Assembly: GCA_024638585.1 (NCBI GenBank)
Contig: JAHEKA010000063.1
Location: forward strand, 1-9,484
Direction: 5' to 3'
Source of the DNA: Rhodospirillales bacterium
GTDB lineage: Bacteria; Pseudomonadota; Alphaproteobacteria; SMXQ01
Length of the DNA: 9,484 bases
Both the position numbers and the translations under genes were made by a program. This document shows, piece after piece, positions 1 to 5,956 of the stretch (positions are counted from its first letter, which is position 1; every line of letters starts with the position of its first letter). The notes beneath the pieces were generated by a model. The model saw nothing but the letters and a program-made list of their open reading frames with translations, was not told where the DNA came from and did no database searches.

Positions 1-89
1 TGAATTTCGTCTTTACCTTCAACCTTTTGCCCTTGGCCTGCGCGGCGCTTTTCATGTTCCTGTTGCTGCGGTTGGCCCGGCGCGGGTGA
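1..89 (+). CDS. C-terminal end of a membrane protein (partial, cut by window edge)
   Basis: Only the last 28 codons are visible, reading from base 3 to a TGA at 87-89. They encode a hydrophobic stretch of about 20 residues (LLPLACAALFMFLLL) followed by the basic tail RLARRG, which is what the final membrane helix of an inner-membrane protein with a cytoplasmic C-terminus looks like. By my count 24 of the 28 codons end in G or C, matching the coding bias of the neighbouring genes, whereas the other frames do not show this. The protein cannot be identified. A transporter is plausible, because a TctC-like receptor gene follows on the same strand, but an MFS protein or any polytopic membrane protein would fit equally well. 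The reading frame is fairly sure; the function is open. Confidence 0.6.
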   Translation, partial: NFVFTFNLLPLACAALFMFLLLRLARRG

Positions 90-95
90 TTCCGA

Positions 96-125
96 TTGGG
101 CGGATGGGCCGGGAACGGCTATACT
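96..125 (+). promoter_or_regulatory. Candidate sigma70-type promoter for the receptor gene
   Basis: TATACT at 120-125 matches the -10 consensus at five of six positions. TTGGGC at 96-101 is a weak -35 that keeps only the TTG, with an 18-base spacer. It lies just after the stop of the upstream gene and would give a leader of about 130 bases before the receptor start at 261. I see no clear operator or conserved leader structure in 126-260. The -35 is poor, so this is a suggestion only. Confidence 0.35.
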
Positions 126-260
126 CAGGCCAATGGCGTGGTACGAGGCCACTGTGACGGACAGAAGATCCGACTGTGGCGACGCCTTGTATTTGGGAAG
201 ATGGCGGGTTCCGGCGGTGGGTCGGCCCGCTTTGATCGGACAGAACAGGGAGTGAAAACG

Positions 261-1541
261 ATGAGCTCACAAAGTTTCGTATTGGGGGCCGGCGCGCTGG
301 CCCTGCTGGCGGGAACGGCACTGCCACAAGCGGCGAGCGCGGCCGATTTCTATCAAGGCAAGCGCATGATCCATTACATCACATCGGGCAGCGGCGGTTC
401 GGTCGACCTGATGAACCGCCTTGGCGCGCGCCACGTCGGCAAGCATATCCCCGGTAATCCGAGGGTGCTGGCCAAGAACAAGACGGGTGCCGGTGGCGTT
501 GTCGGGGCCAACTACATGTATCTGCAGGCCCCCAAGGACGGGACGGAGACCATGGGGTCGCTGATGGCGGTGCCTATGGCGCCGCTGTTCTACGGCAAGG
601 AAGGCCGCGGCAAGAACATCAGGTTCGACCCCACCAAATTCCAATGGATCGGTTCGCCGGCGCGCTTCATCGCTGTGGCCCAGGCCTGGCACACCTCCCC
701 CGTAAAGACCTGGCAGGACCTGTTGAAACACGAGCTGGTCGTCGGATCATCGGGGATGGGCAGCTCCTCCACGGTGGATGCGGTGTTCCTGAAGAACCTG
801 CTGGGCTTCAAGTACAAGGTCATCATCGGCTATCCCGGTGGCGGCGACATCGACCTTGCCATGGTGCGCGGGGAAACCCAGGGACGGGCGACCAATTCCT
901 GGGTCGGAATCACCAGCCGCCACCCCGATTGGCTGCGTGACAAGAAGTTCAGTATCCTCTACCAGCAGGGCCTTCAGAAGGATCCGAACGTTCCCGCCGA
1001 GGTTCCGCTGCTGATGGATCAGGTCAGCGATCCCGAAAAGAAGCAGCTTCTCAAATTGAAGATGGCCCAGTTCGAACTGGGATATCCGGTCTATACGGCG
1101 CCAGGCGTGCCCAAGGACCGGGTCGAGATCCTGCGCAAGGCCTATGCGGCGACCTACCGCGATCCGAAATACCTGGCCGAGGCCAAGAAGGCCCGGGTGC
1201 TGGTCGGGCCGATCCCCGCTGACAAGCTGACCAAGATTATCCAGGACACCTATGCGACGCCGGAAGCGGTGAAAGCGAATTTGCGCTCTTACCTTAAGCC
1301 CAAGGCCAAGATCGCCCGCGCGAAGCCGACCAAGGTCACGACGCAGATCACCGCCCTTCAGAAGAAGGGCAAGGTCATCGTGTTCCAGAGCGGCGGCAAG
1401 ACCGCGAAAGCGAAGGTCGGTCGCCGGACCAAGATTTCCGTCGGCGGCAAGAAGGCCAAGCGCGGCGCGCTGAAGGCCGGCATGACCTGCGATATCGCCT
1501 ATTTCGAAGGTGCTTCGGCCAAGACCATCAAGTGCAAGTAG
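261..1541 (+). CDS. TctC/Bug-family periplasmic solute receptor with an added C-terminal basic domain
   Basis: The 426-residue product has a Sec signal peptide (residues 1-27, ending AASA before ADFYQGK). Residues from about 28 to 345 read as the receptor of a tripartite tricarboxylate transporter. They carry the family-style stretches FYQGK, a glycine/serine-rich segment (SGSGGSVD), KHIPGNPRV, KTGAGGVVGANY, APKDGT, FDPTKFQWIG, GYPGGGDIDLAM and YTAPGVPKDRV. Such proteins bind carboxylates in the periplasm and deliver them to a TctAB permease; neither permease subunit is seen downstream. ATG 261 is chosen because AGGGAG lies 8 bases upstream and the signal peptide begins there; an in-frame ATG at 96 would add 55 unlikely residues. 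The odd part is residues 346-426: about 81 residues with 19 Lys and 4 Arg but only 2 acidic residues, and the only two cysteines I find in the protein (410 and 425). The typical family member is about 320-340 residues. The ligand cannot be predicted. Confidence 0.87.
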   Translation: MSSQSFVLGAGALALLAGTALPQAASAADFYQGKRMIHYITSGSGGSVDLMNRLGARHVGKHIPGNPRVLAKNKTGAGGVVGANYMYLQAPKDGTETMGSLMAVPMAPLFYGKEGRGKNIRFDPTKFQWIGSPARFIAVAQAWHTSPVKTWQDLLKHELVVGSSGMGSSSTVDAVFLKNLLGFKYKVIIGYPGGGDIDLAMVRGETQGRATNSWVGITSRHPDWLRDKKFSILYQQGLQKDPNVPAEVPLLMDQVSDPEKKQLLKLKMAQFELGYPVYTAPGVPKDRVEILRKAYAATYRDPKYLAEAKKARVLVGPIPADKLTKIIQDTYATPEAVKANLRSYLKPKAKIARAKPTKVTTQITALQKKGKVIVFQSGGKTAKAKVGRRTKISVGGKKAKRGALKAGMTCDIAYFEGASAKTIKCK

Positions 1542-1580
1542 GGACTTGACCGCCCAGCCCCGCAGGGGGCGTGGCGCGAT

Positions 1581-1616
1581 GCGGCCGCCGGGCGATCCGG
1601 CGGCCGCTTGTCCTTG
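1581..1616 (+). terminator. Probable intrinsic terminator after the receptor gene
   Basis: An 11-base perfect inverted repeat (GCGGCCGCCGG at 1581-1591 and CCGGCGGCCGC at 1597-1607) closes a 5-base loop and is followed by TTGTCCTT. It lies 40 bases after the receptor stop. The stem is very strong but the T-tract is interrupted, so termination may be partial, with some read-through into the hydrolase gene at 1665. I see no convincing promoter between the hairpin and that gene. Confidence 0.6.
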
Positions 1617-1664
1617 ACGGGGCCGCACCCGCCGTGGCGCGGCCGGCTGGCCGGAGAGCATCAC

Positions 1665-2414
1665 ATGACGAATGACGGCAACGGCGCGGGGGAAAGCATC
1701 GTCTCCCTGCACGCGGGTTATGAAAGCGAAGGCGTATACACCGATGCCTTCCTCGCCCGGCCCGAACAGGGTGAGGGGCGGATGGGCATGGTGCTGCTGT
1801 CCGGCATGGGCGGGCTCACCTGGACCCAGCGTGAAATAACCCGGCGTTACGCTCGGGCGGGGTTCGTGGCCTTGTCACCGGACTTCATGGGCGGCCAAAC
1901 CCCGCCGAACCGGACCGCGGGCCTGTTTGCGAAAAATTCGCTGGATGTGACCGCAGCGGTTTCCGCCATCACCGGCGGGGCCGCGTTTCTCCATAGCCTG
2001 CCCTGGGTCGGTCCGTCCCCCAAGATCGGGATCCTGGGATTTTGTCTGGGTGGCGGCCTCGCGTTGCTGGCCGCGGCGCGGAGCGACGCGTTCGATGCCG
2101 GCGTGATCTATCACCAGAGCCTGTTTCCCGATGAACGGGAGCTCGAGGGTATCTCCTGCAGGCTGCAGTGCCACTATGGGACCGAGGACCACTCCACGCC
2201 GCGGGAGGAAGTCGACGCCTTCGTCGCCGCGCTGGATCGCCTGGACAAGGATTACGAGCTTCACTGGTATCAGGACATGGGCCACAGTTTCGCCCAGATA
2301 ACGCCCGACGCGGATGTGCCCGATGCCCAGCGCGCGGCATCGGACCTATCCTACGATCGCAGTTTCTCGTTTCTCGCCACGGAGCTCGCCGGAACAACGG
2401 CGCCCGCGTCCTGA
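1665..2414 (+). CDS. Dienelactone hydrolase family protein
   Basis: The 249-residue product is an alpha/beta hydrolase of the dienelactone hydrolase family, close to the usual length. The nucleophile elbow is GFCLGGG with Cys127 in place of the more common serine, as in true dienelactone hydrolases. The acid is probably Asp175 in YGTEDHSTP, and the base is His207 in DMGHSF. Glu57, in a TWTQRE segment before AGFVALSPD, sits where the family has the glutamate that holds the cysteine. There is no signal peptide, so it should act in the cytoplasm, hydrolysing a lactone or ester of an organic acid; the precise substrate is unknown. ATG 1665 is preferred because GGAGAG lies 6 bases upstream. An in-frame TTG at 1608 falls inside the terminator hairpin's 3' edge and lacks a ribosome site. 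The gene may share transcripts with the receptor if the hairpin leaks. Its stop is 7 bases from the stop of the convergent gene. Confidence 0.88.
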   Translation: MTNDGNGAGESIVSLHAGYESEGVYTDAFLARPEQGEGRMGMVLLSGMGGLTWTQREITRRYARAGFVALSPDFMGGQTPPNRTAGLFAKNSLDVTAAVSAITGGAAFLHSLPWVGPSPKIGILGFCLGGGLALLAAARSDAFDAGVIYHQSLFPDERELEGISCRLQCHYGTEDHSTPREEVDAFVAALDRLDKDYELHWYQDMGHSFAQITPDADVPDAQRAASDLSYDRSFSFLATELAGTTAPAS

Positions 2415-2421
2415 GCCGCCG

Positions 2422-2832
2422 TCACGTCGCCGGATCGGCGTGCTCGTCCCATTCGCGATAGCCGCACTGGCTGCAGCGGTACCATTGCGTCCAGGTATTG
2501 GGGCGGAACATCGGGTGGTCGACGATCCCCAGCTTCTGTTGGGTGGTGCCGATATTCTCCGCCTTGAGCAGGCCGATACCGCAGATCGGGCAGCGCGGGC
2601 GGGTACCGCTGGCAAGCCAGGCCAGGCCGCAGAGGGCGACGCCGGCGAACACGGCATTGACCTCCTTCGGTGTCAGGGGCTCAAAAAAGGCGGTCCCCAA
2701 TGGAGTCAAAACCGCGAGGCACAGGATTGCGCCGACCAGGAACCCGATGATTCGCAGCCATTCGCCAAACCGCCCGCGCAGTGGCCCGGGCCGGAAGCGG
2801 CCGGGAGGTGCGGTGCGGGGGAATCTCAGCAT
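2422..2832 (-). CDS. Small membrane protein with two helices and a C-terminal zinc ribbon (unknown function)
   Basis: The 136-residue product begins with a basic, proline-rich cytoplasmic stretch (residues 1-25). Two membrane segments follow at about 26-50 and 57-75. The rest is a soluble tail with paired CxxC motifs (CPIC at 81-84 and CSQC at 120-123), the four-cysteine arrangement of a zinc ribbon. The arginines before the first helix place both ends, and so the ribbon, in the cytoplasm. GGGGAG lies 7 bases upstream of the ATG. The gene starts 27 bases after the end of the small secreted-protein gene, so the two are probably one transcript. I do not recognise the family. The ribbon could bind zinc for structure or for contact with a partner protein. 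The coding call is firm; the role is unknown. Confidence 0.77.
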   Translation of the reverse strand: MLRFPRTAPPGRFRPGPLRGRFGEWLRIIGFLVGAILCLAVLTPLGTAFFEPLTPKEVNAVFAGVALCGLAWLASGTRPRCPICGIGLLKAENIGTTQQKLGIVDHPMFRPNTWTQWYRCSQCGYREWDEHADPAT

Positions 2833-2859
2833 CGGCAGGCTCCCCGGCGGCGCGCGGGC

Positions 2860-3321
2860 CTAGGGAGCTCCCTTTGGAAGTGGGTCCGGGTCCGCCTGCT
2901 TGCGGACAGGTTTCTTTGGAGCGGCTTTGGGTTTGGCGGCCGCCTTGGGCTTCTTTTTGACCGCCGTCCGTTCCTTGGTCAGCGCTTCCATCGCTTCCAT
3001 CAGATCGGACTTCTGGTTCGATTCACACCACTTCGCGATCCAGCCGGCTTCGTCGGCCATATTTCCGAAAAAGTCGGACTTGCCGGGTCGAATCGCGTTG
3101 ATGCTCGACATGTAGCCGGCCATCCATCCGACGATCACGGAAAAGCTCCGGTTGAAGGTGACCCCGGTACCGTCTTTCTGGATGCCCGACTTGCCGTAGA
3201 GCTGCAAGACCTGAGGACAGGAATAATTGAACCGGCCGACGTAACTGCCGCCGCTATCGATGGCCAGGGCGGGACCGCTGAGAAGGACGCCAAGAAAGAC
3301 CGGGACAATGAGTCGTCGCAT
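2860..3321 (-). CDS. Small secreted two-cysteine protein with a Lys/Ala/Pro tail (HdeA-like pattern, tentative)
   Basis: The 153-residue product has a signal peptide (MRRLIVPV...GPALA, residues 1-20), so it should be periplasmic. The mature domain (about 21-118) has two cysteines, C35 and C99, likely paired in a disulfide. It contains GWMAGY at 65-70 with a following asparagine, and WCESN at 98-102 followed by a short amphipathic helix. This layout (first Cys, GWxxGY, late Cys-x-x-Asn, leucine-rich end) recalls HdeA-like or similar small periplasmic proteins common in proteobacteria, but the match is only a pattern and could be wrong. Residues 122-143 form a low-complexity tail rich in Lys, Ala and Pro. 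GGGAG sits 9 bases before the ATG. It leads a probable two-gene unit with the zinc-ribbon membrane protein, served by the candidate promoter at 3407-3435. Confidence 0.78.
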   Translation of the reverse strand: MRRLIVPVFLGVLLSGPALAIDSGGSYVGRFNYSCPQVLQLYGKSGIQKDGTGVTFNRSFSVIVGWMAGYMSSINAIRPGKSDFFGNMADEAGWIAKWCESNQKSDLMEAMEALTKERTAVKKKPKAAAKPKAAPKKPVRKQADPDPLPKGAP

Positions 3322-3406
3322 GGGGTTGGGCTCCCGTGTTCGAGGATCGTGCCGCCTCCGGACGGCGTCGGATCATGGTATGGCGTGTTCCTTTATATTT
3401 TGGCCT

Positions 3407-3435
3407 ATTTAACCCCTCAGAGCAGGTCTTGCCAA
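3407..3435 (-). promoter_or_regulatory. Candidate sigma70 promoter for the small secreted protein and zinc-ribbon genes
   Basis: On the - strand, TTGGCA (3435-3430, five of six -35 matches) and TTAAAT (3412-3407, four of six -10 matches) are separated by exactly 17 bases. They sit in the most A/T-rich patch of the window. Transcription would begin near 3400 and give a leader of about 80 bases. A short inverted repeat, TGCCA-N6-TGGCA at 3430-3445, overlaps the -35 and could be an operator. Its 5-base arms make that weak. Confidence 0.5.
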
Positions 3436-3472
3436 GCGGATGGCACCGACAATTCCACGGCATTGAGAGGAA

Positions 3473-4543
3473 TTAGAGCATGCAATCGGTTGGCGCCGTG
3501 TCGCGCGGGCCCGCCTCGGCACGAAGGGCCGCGGCAATCAAGCCGTTGCCCACCAGGGACTTGAGCGCGGATCGGTAGCCGCCGATCCGGGTTCTCTTGG
3601 TGGTCGTGGAGGTGACGACAATGGTCAGATCCAGCGATGGGACGACATAAATGAACTGGCCGCCGAAGCCGCGGGCATAGTAGACCGCCTGCGCGCAGGC
3701 CGCCGTGATGAACCAGCCGTAGCCATAGCCGTCCCCGGAATAGGGCGAGACCGCGCGCGGCGTCCACGACGCCCGAACCCAGCTCCGGGGGATGACCTGC
3801 CGCCCCAGGTGCTTGCCGCCGTTTCGGTACAGTTCTCCGATCCGCAATAGCGCCCGGGGTGAGAGCAGCATGTTGTTGCCCCCGAGATAGATGCCCTGGG
3901 GATCGGTCTGCCAGGGCGGAAGCCTGAAACCGAGCGGTTCGGCCAGCCAGGCCCGGGCCAAGGCCAGGGTGGACCGTCCGGTGGCCCGGGTCAGGATGGC
4001 GGAAAGGAGATGGCTGTTTCCGGTGGAATACTGCATGGCGGCGCCCGGCTCTTCGGTAAAGGGGCGGGCGAGGATGAAGCGCACCCAATCCCGGCTTTGC
4101 ACCCAGCGCCCGTAATTGCGCCCCGACGTGCGCTCGAGCCCCGAGCGCATCGACAAGAGGTGGCCGATCGTCACCTGCCCGAGGCGTGGGTCCGCGGGGC
4201 TGGGTACTTTTTCCGCCAGCAGGGCGGCGATCCGCTGGTCCGGTCCCTCCAGCGCGCGGCGGCCGATGGCGGCGCCGACCAAGGCGGCGATGACGGTCTT
4301 TGAAACCGATTTGACGTTGACCGGGACGTCCAGCCCCGGCCCCCGAAAGACCCGTTCGACCAGGGCCCTGCCCCGCCGGGCGACGATCAAGGCGCGCAAT
4401 CGCGGCAGCTTGGCGGCGTCATTGAGGGCGCGGGACAACAACGCAGGATCGAGGGCATGGCCTTGGGCGGCGTGAACCGCGGGCGATCCGGGCCAAAGGA
4501 ATGCAAGGCTCAGCGTCAGTGCCGGAAGGATCGCTTGGCGCAT
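3473..4543 (-). CDS. Secreted serine hydrolase of the beta-lactamase/S12 (class C-like) family
   Basis: The 356-residue product has a signal peptide (residues 1-25, ending AVHA before AQ) and a penicillin-recognition fold. Ser79 is the nucleophile and Lys82 the general base in SVSK. Tyr172 in YSTGNS takes the place of the YxN tyrosine. GFGGQ at 292-296 fills the position of the KTG/HxG strand. The loops HLLSMRSGL, GGNNMLLSPRALLRIG and YGYGWF are typical of the esterase/amide-hydrolase side of the family (6-aminohexanoate-dimer hydrolase and esterase-like members). That branch usually lacks real beta-lactam resistance activity, so the substrate is probably an ester or amide, but this is inference. 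AGGA lies 8 bases upstream of the ATG, inside a 25-base gap after MFS1, so it is most likely co-transcribed with the transporter. Acting outside the cytoplasm, it could process the transporter's substrate. Length is normal and all key residues are present. Confidence 0.87.
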   Translation of the reverse strand: MRQAILPALTLSLAFLWPGSPAVHAAQGHALDPALLSRALNDAAKLPRLRALIVARRGRALVERVFRGPGLDVPVNVKSVSKTVIAALVGAAIGRRALEGPDQRIAALLAEKVPSPADPRLGQVTIGHLLSMRSGLERTSGRNYGRWVQSRDWVRFILARPFTEEPGAAMQYSTGNSHLLSAILTRATGRSTLALARAWLAEPLGFRLPPWQTDPQGIYLGGNNMLLSPRALLRIGELYRNGGKHLGRQVIPRSWVRASWTPRAVSPYSGDGYGYGWFITAACAQAVYYARGFGGQFIYVVPSLDLTIVVTSTTTKRTRIGGYRSALKSLVGNGLIAAALRAEAGPRDTAPTDCML

Positions 4544-4568
4544 TGTCGCTGTCCTGCCCGCCGTCCGG

Positions 4569-5810
4569 TCAATCCGCCTTGGGGAAAGCGTTGCGCGACC
4601 GCCAACCTACGAACAGCATCAAGGAGATGAGCAGTGCACCGACGATGTAGAAGCTGGCGGCGATCCCCATCACCTCCGCGACGGCCCCCATGATGACCGG
4701 GACGATGAGAATGGCGAGCCGATTGACCGTGGTGCGCAGGCCCACCGCCTTGCCCTGGGAATCGCCCGCCGACTGGGCCATGATCGAGATCAACAGAGGC
4801 TGGCTGACGCCCATGAAACCGCCGCGCAGCATGCTCGCCGCCGCCAGGAGCACGACGCTGCCCAGAAGCGGCGTCACGGTCAGACACAGGATCGCGCAGC
4901 AGACCGAAAAGATCAGCACGCGGTAAGCCGTGAACATCTTGGCGAGCCGGCCCGCCGTCAGCGACCCGATGCCGCCCAGAATGGAGGAAATGGAAATCAA
5001 GCCGCCGATCAGCGTGCCGCTATAGCCTTGAAGCTCCAACCACACCACGTAGAAGGACGTCAGCATGCCGTTGGACGAATGGCGCAGCAGGGTCACCGAG
5101 ACGACGAAGGCGATGGCCGGGATTGCCATCAGCTTGAAGGCGGAGACGTAGTCGCCCACCCGGGGCAGCACATCGCGCCAGCTGGTGTCCGCCGATTCCG
5201 CCGTGCCGCCGCCGGCATCGCCGGTTTTGGCCTTGGGCATGGCGAGGCAGGCGATCAGCAGCGCGACGCCCCAGAAGGTGAGGAATCCGAACCCGCCCCA
5301 CGGGCCGCCCAGGTCCCAGGCCAGCCCGGTGGCCGGGGGCCCGGCGAGCGTCCCGAAGCGGTTGAAGAAGGTGACCCGCCCGGCATAGGTCGGTGAGCCC
5401 TTCATGATGGCGCCGATCTGCGCCTGGGTGCCGATCCAGCCCATGGCGGCGGAGATGCCGCCCAGCATCTGCAGGATCAGCACGGCGAAGAAGAAGGGGA
5501 AGACAGGGAACAGGATGGGCGTGACCACGCCCAAGATCGAGAACCAGATCATCACCCGGCGGATGCCCATCCGGTCCATCAGCGCGCCGCCGTGGATCGA
5601 CAGCAGGACCGGCAGGACCTGGCGCGCACCGAGCGCGATCCCCACCATCAGGGGAGAGGGATCGATGGTCAGCATCCACAGCGGCACGATCACGGCGGCA
5701 AGCTGCACGGCGCCGTTGGAGAACATCCCGGCGGCATAGACCGGCAGTTGGTCGCGCAGGGGGATTGCTTCGGCGTCGGGCGCCGAGGGGGTTGCCGACG
5801 ATGTGGCCAA
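4569..5810 (-). CDS. Major facilitator superfamily transporter, paralogue 1 of 4 (MFS1)
   Basis: The 413-residue inner-membrane protein has the hydrophobicity of a 12-helix MFS permease with a central cytoplasmic loop (about 192-221, ending LPRVGDY). MFS motif A is present as GGALMDRMGIRR (74-85) in the loop after helix 2, preceded by SIH. Helix 5 carries GPPATG (157-162), resembling motif C, which in the superfamily marks exporters driven by proton exchange; efflux is therefore the better guess. The C-terminal half has GLRTTVNRL and the SFYIVGA ending shared by its neighbours. Translation probably starts at TTG 5810: GGAGGA lies upstream with 8 bases between, and the N-terminus then matches the paralogues in length. 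A GTG at 5826 is in another frame. It is the last transporter in the row, has 146 bases upstream with a possible promoter and leader structure, and is followed by the secreted hydrolase. By hand count it shares 52 of 76 residues with MFS3 over residues 70-145. Confidence 0.9.
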   Translation of the reverse strand: MATSSATPSAPDAEAIPLRDQLPVYAAGMFSNGAVQLAAVIVPLWMLTIDPSPLMVGIALGARQVLPVLLSIHGGALMDRMGIRRVMIWFSILGVVTPILFPVFPFFFAVLILQMLGGISAAMGWIGTQAQIGAIMKGSPTYAGRVTFFNRFGTLAGPPATGLAWDLGGPWGGFGFLTFWGVALLIACLAMPKAKTGDAGGGTAESADTSWRDVLPRVGDYVSAFKLMAIPAIAFVVSVTLLRHSSNGMLTSFYVVWLELQGYSGTLIGGLISISSILGGIGSLTAGRLAKMFTAYRVLIFSVCCAILCLTVTPLLGSVVLLAAASMLRGGFMGVSQPLLISIMAQSAGDSQGKAVGLRTTVNRLAILIVPVIMGAVAEVMGIAASFYIVGALLISLMLFVGWRSRNAFPKAD

Positions 5811-5818
5811 GAATGGTT

Positions 5819-5875
5819 TCCTCCACTCGGCAGGGAGGAGCGCTATCGCCCGATGAGCTCAGGCGCGATCCTCCC
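5819..5875 (-). promoter_or_regulatory. Leader of MFS1 with mutually exclusive helices around the Shine-Dalgarno (hypothetical)
   Basis: On the - strand the leader holds GGGAGGA (5875-5869), then TCCTCCC (5839-5833), then the Shine-Dalgarno GGAGGA (5824-5819), then the TTG start. The middle element can pair either with the upstream copy, leaving the ribosome site free, or with the ribosome site itself across a 9-base loop, hiding it. That is the layout of a translational switch. It might also be chance, since purine-rich GGAGG strings recur near starts. No known riboswitch class is recognised. Confidence 0.3.
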
Positions 5876-5924
5876 CCGTGATTGCTGTTCGGGCGCCTCC
5901 GGGCCGCCCCCGCAACTTGGCGGT

Positions 5925-5952
5925 ACTCTAACCCAACCCATTCGATTGTCCA
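5925..5952 (-). promoter_or_regulatory. Candidate internal promoter before MFS1
   Basis: On the - strand TGGACA (5952-5947, five of six -35 matches) and TAGAGT (5930-5925, four of six -10 matches) are 16 bases apart, starting 5 bases past the MFS2 stop. The transcript would begin near 5918 with a leader of about 108 bases. It would let MFS1 and the serine hydrolase be expressed apart from MFS4-MFS2. A GC-rich hairpin (near 5890-5912) lies just downstream but has no T-run, so I do not call it a terminator. Confidence 0.35.
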
Positions 5953-5956
5953 TTGG

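Noticed and set aside
96..260. Upstream in-frame ATG that would lengthen the receptor by 55 residues
   Set aside because: It would bury the signal peptide behind an unstructured stretch and lacks a ribosome site. ATG 261 has AGGGAG at good distance.
747..1712. - strand open frame (321 codons) opposite the receptor gene
   Set aside because: It is antisense to a well-supported receptor gene, with a translation rich in Gly, Leu, Arg and Asp and no family pattern.
3436..3472. Inverted repeat AATTCC-N12-GGAATT just after the serine hydrolase stop, as a terminator
   Set aside because: The stem is only six A/T-rich pairs with a wide loop and no T-run follows, so it is too weak to call.
2314..3564. 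Long + strand open frame (416 codons) spanning three genes and two gaps
   Set aside because: It crosses the hydrolase end, both small - strand genes and a promoter region. The translation shows no domain, while the - strand frames have a signal peptide, membrane helices and a zinc ribbon.
3473..4543. Serine hydrolase as an antibiotic-resistance AmpC beta-lactamase
   Set aside because: The active-site serine and lysine are present, but YSTGN and GFGGQ replace the YSN and KTG motifs of AmpC. The protein fits the broader S12 esterase/amidase group better.
5020..5826. GTG-started - strand frame directly behind the strong Shine-Dalgarno of MFS1
   Set aside because: The GTG overlaps the Shine-Dalgarno itself. 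The frame gives an Arg/Pro/Asp-rich product with no membrane helices, whereas the TTG frame gives a complete MFS protein.
5890..5912. GC-rich hairpin between MFS2 and MFS1 as an intrinsic terminator
   Set aside because: The stem has a bulge and is followed by a mixed sequence (GAACAGCAATC on the - strand) and not by a T-tract.
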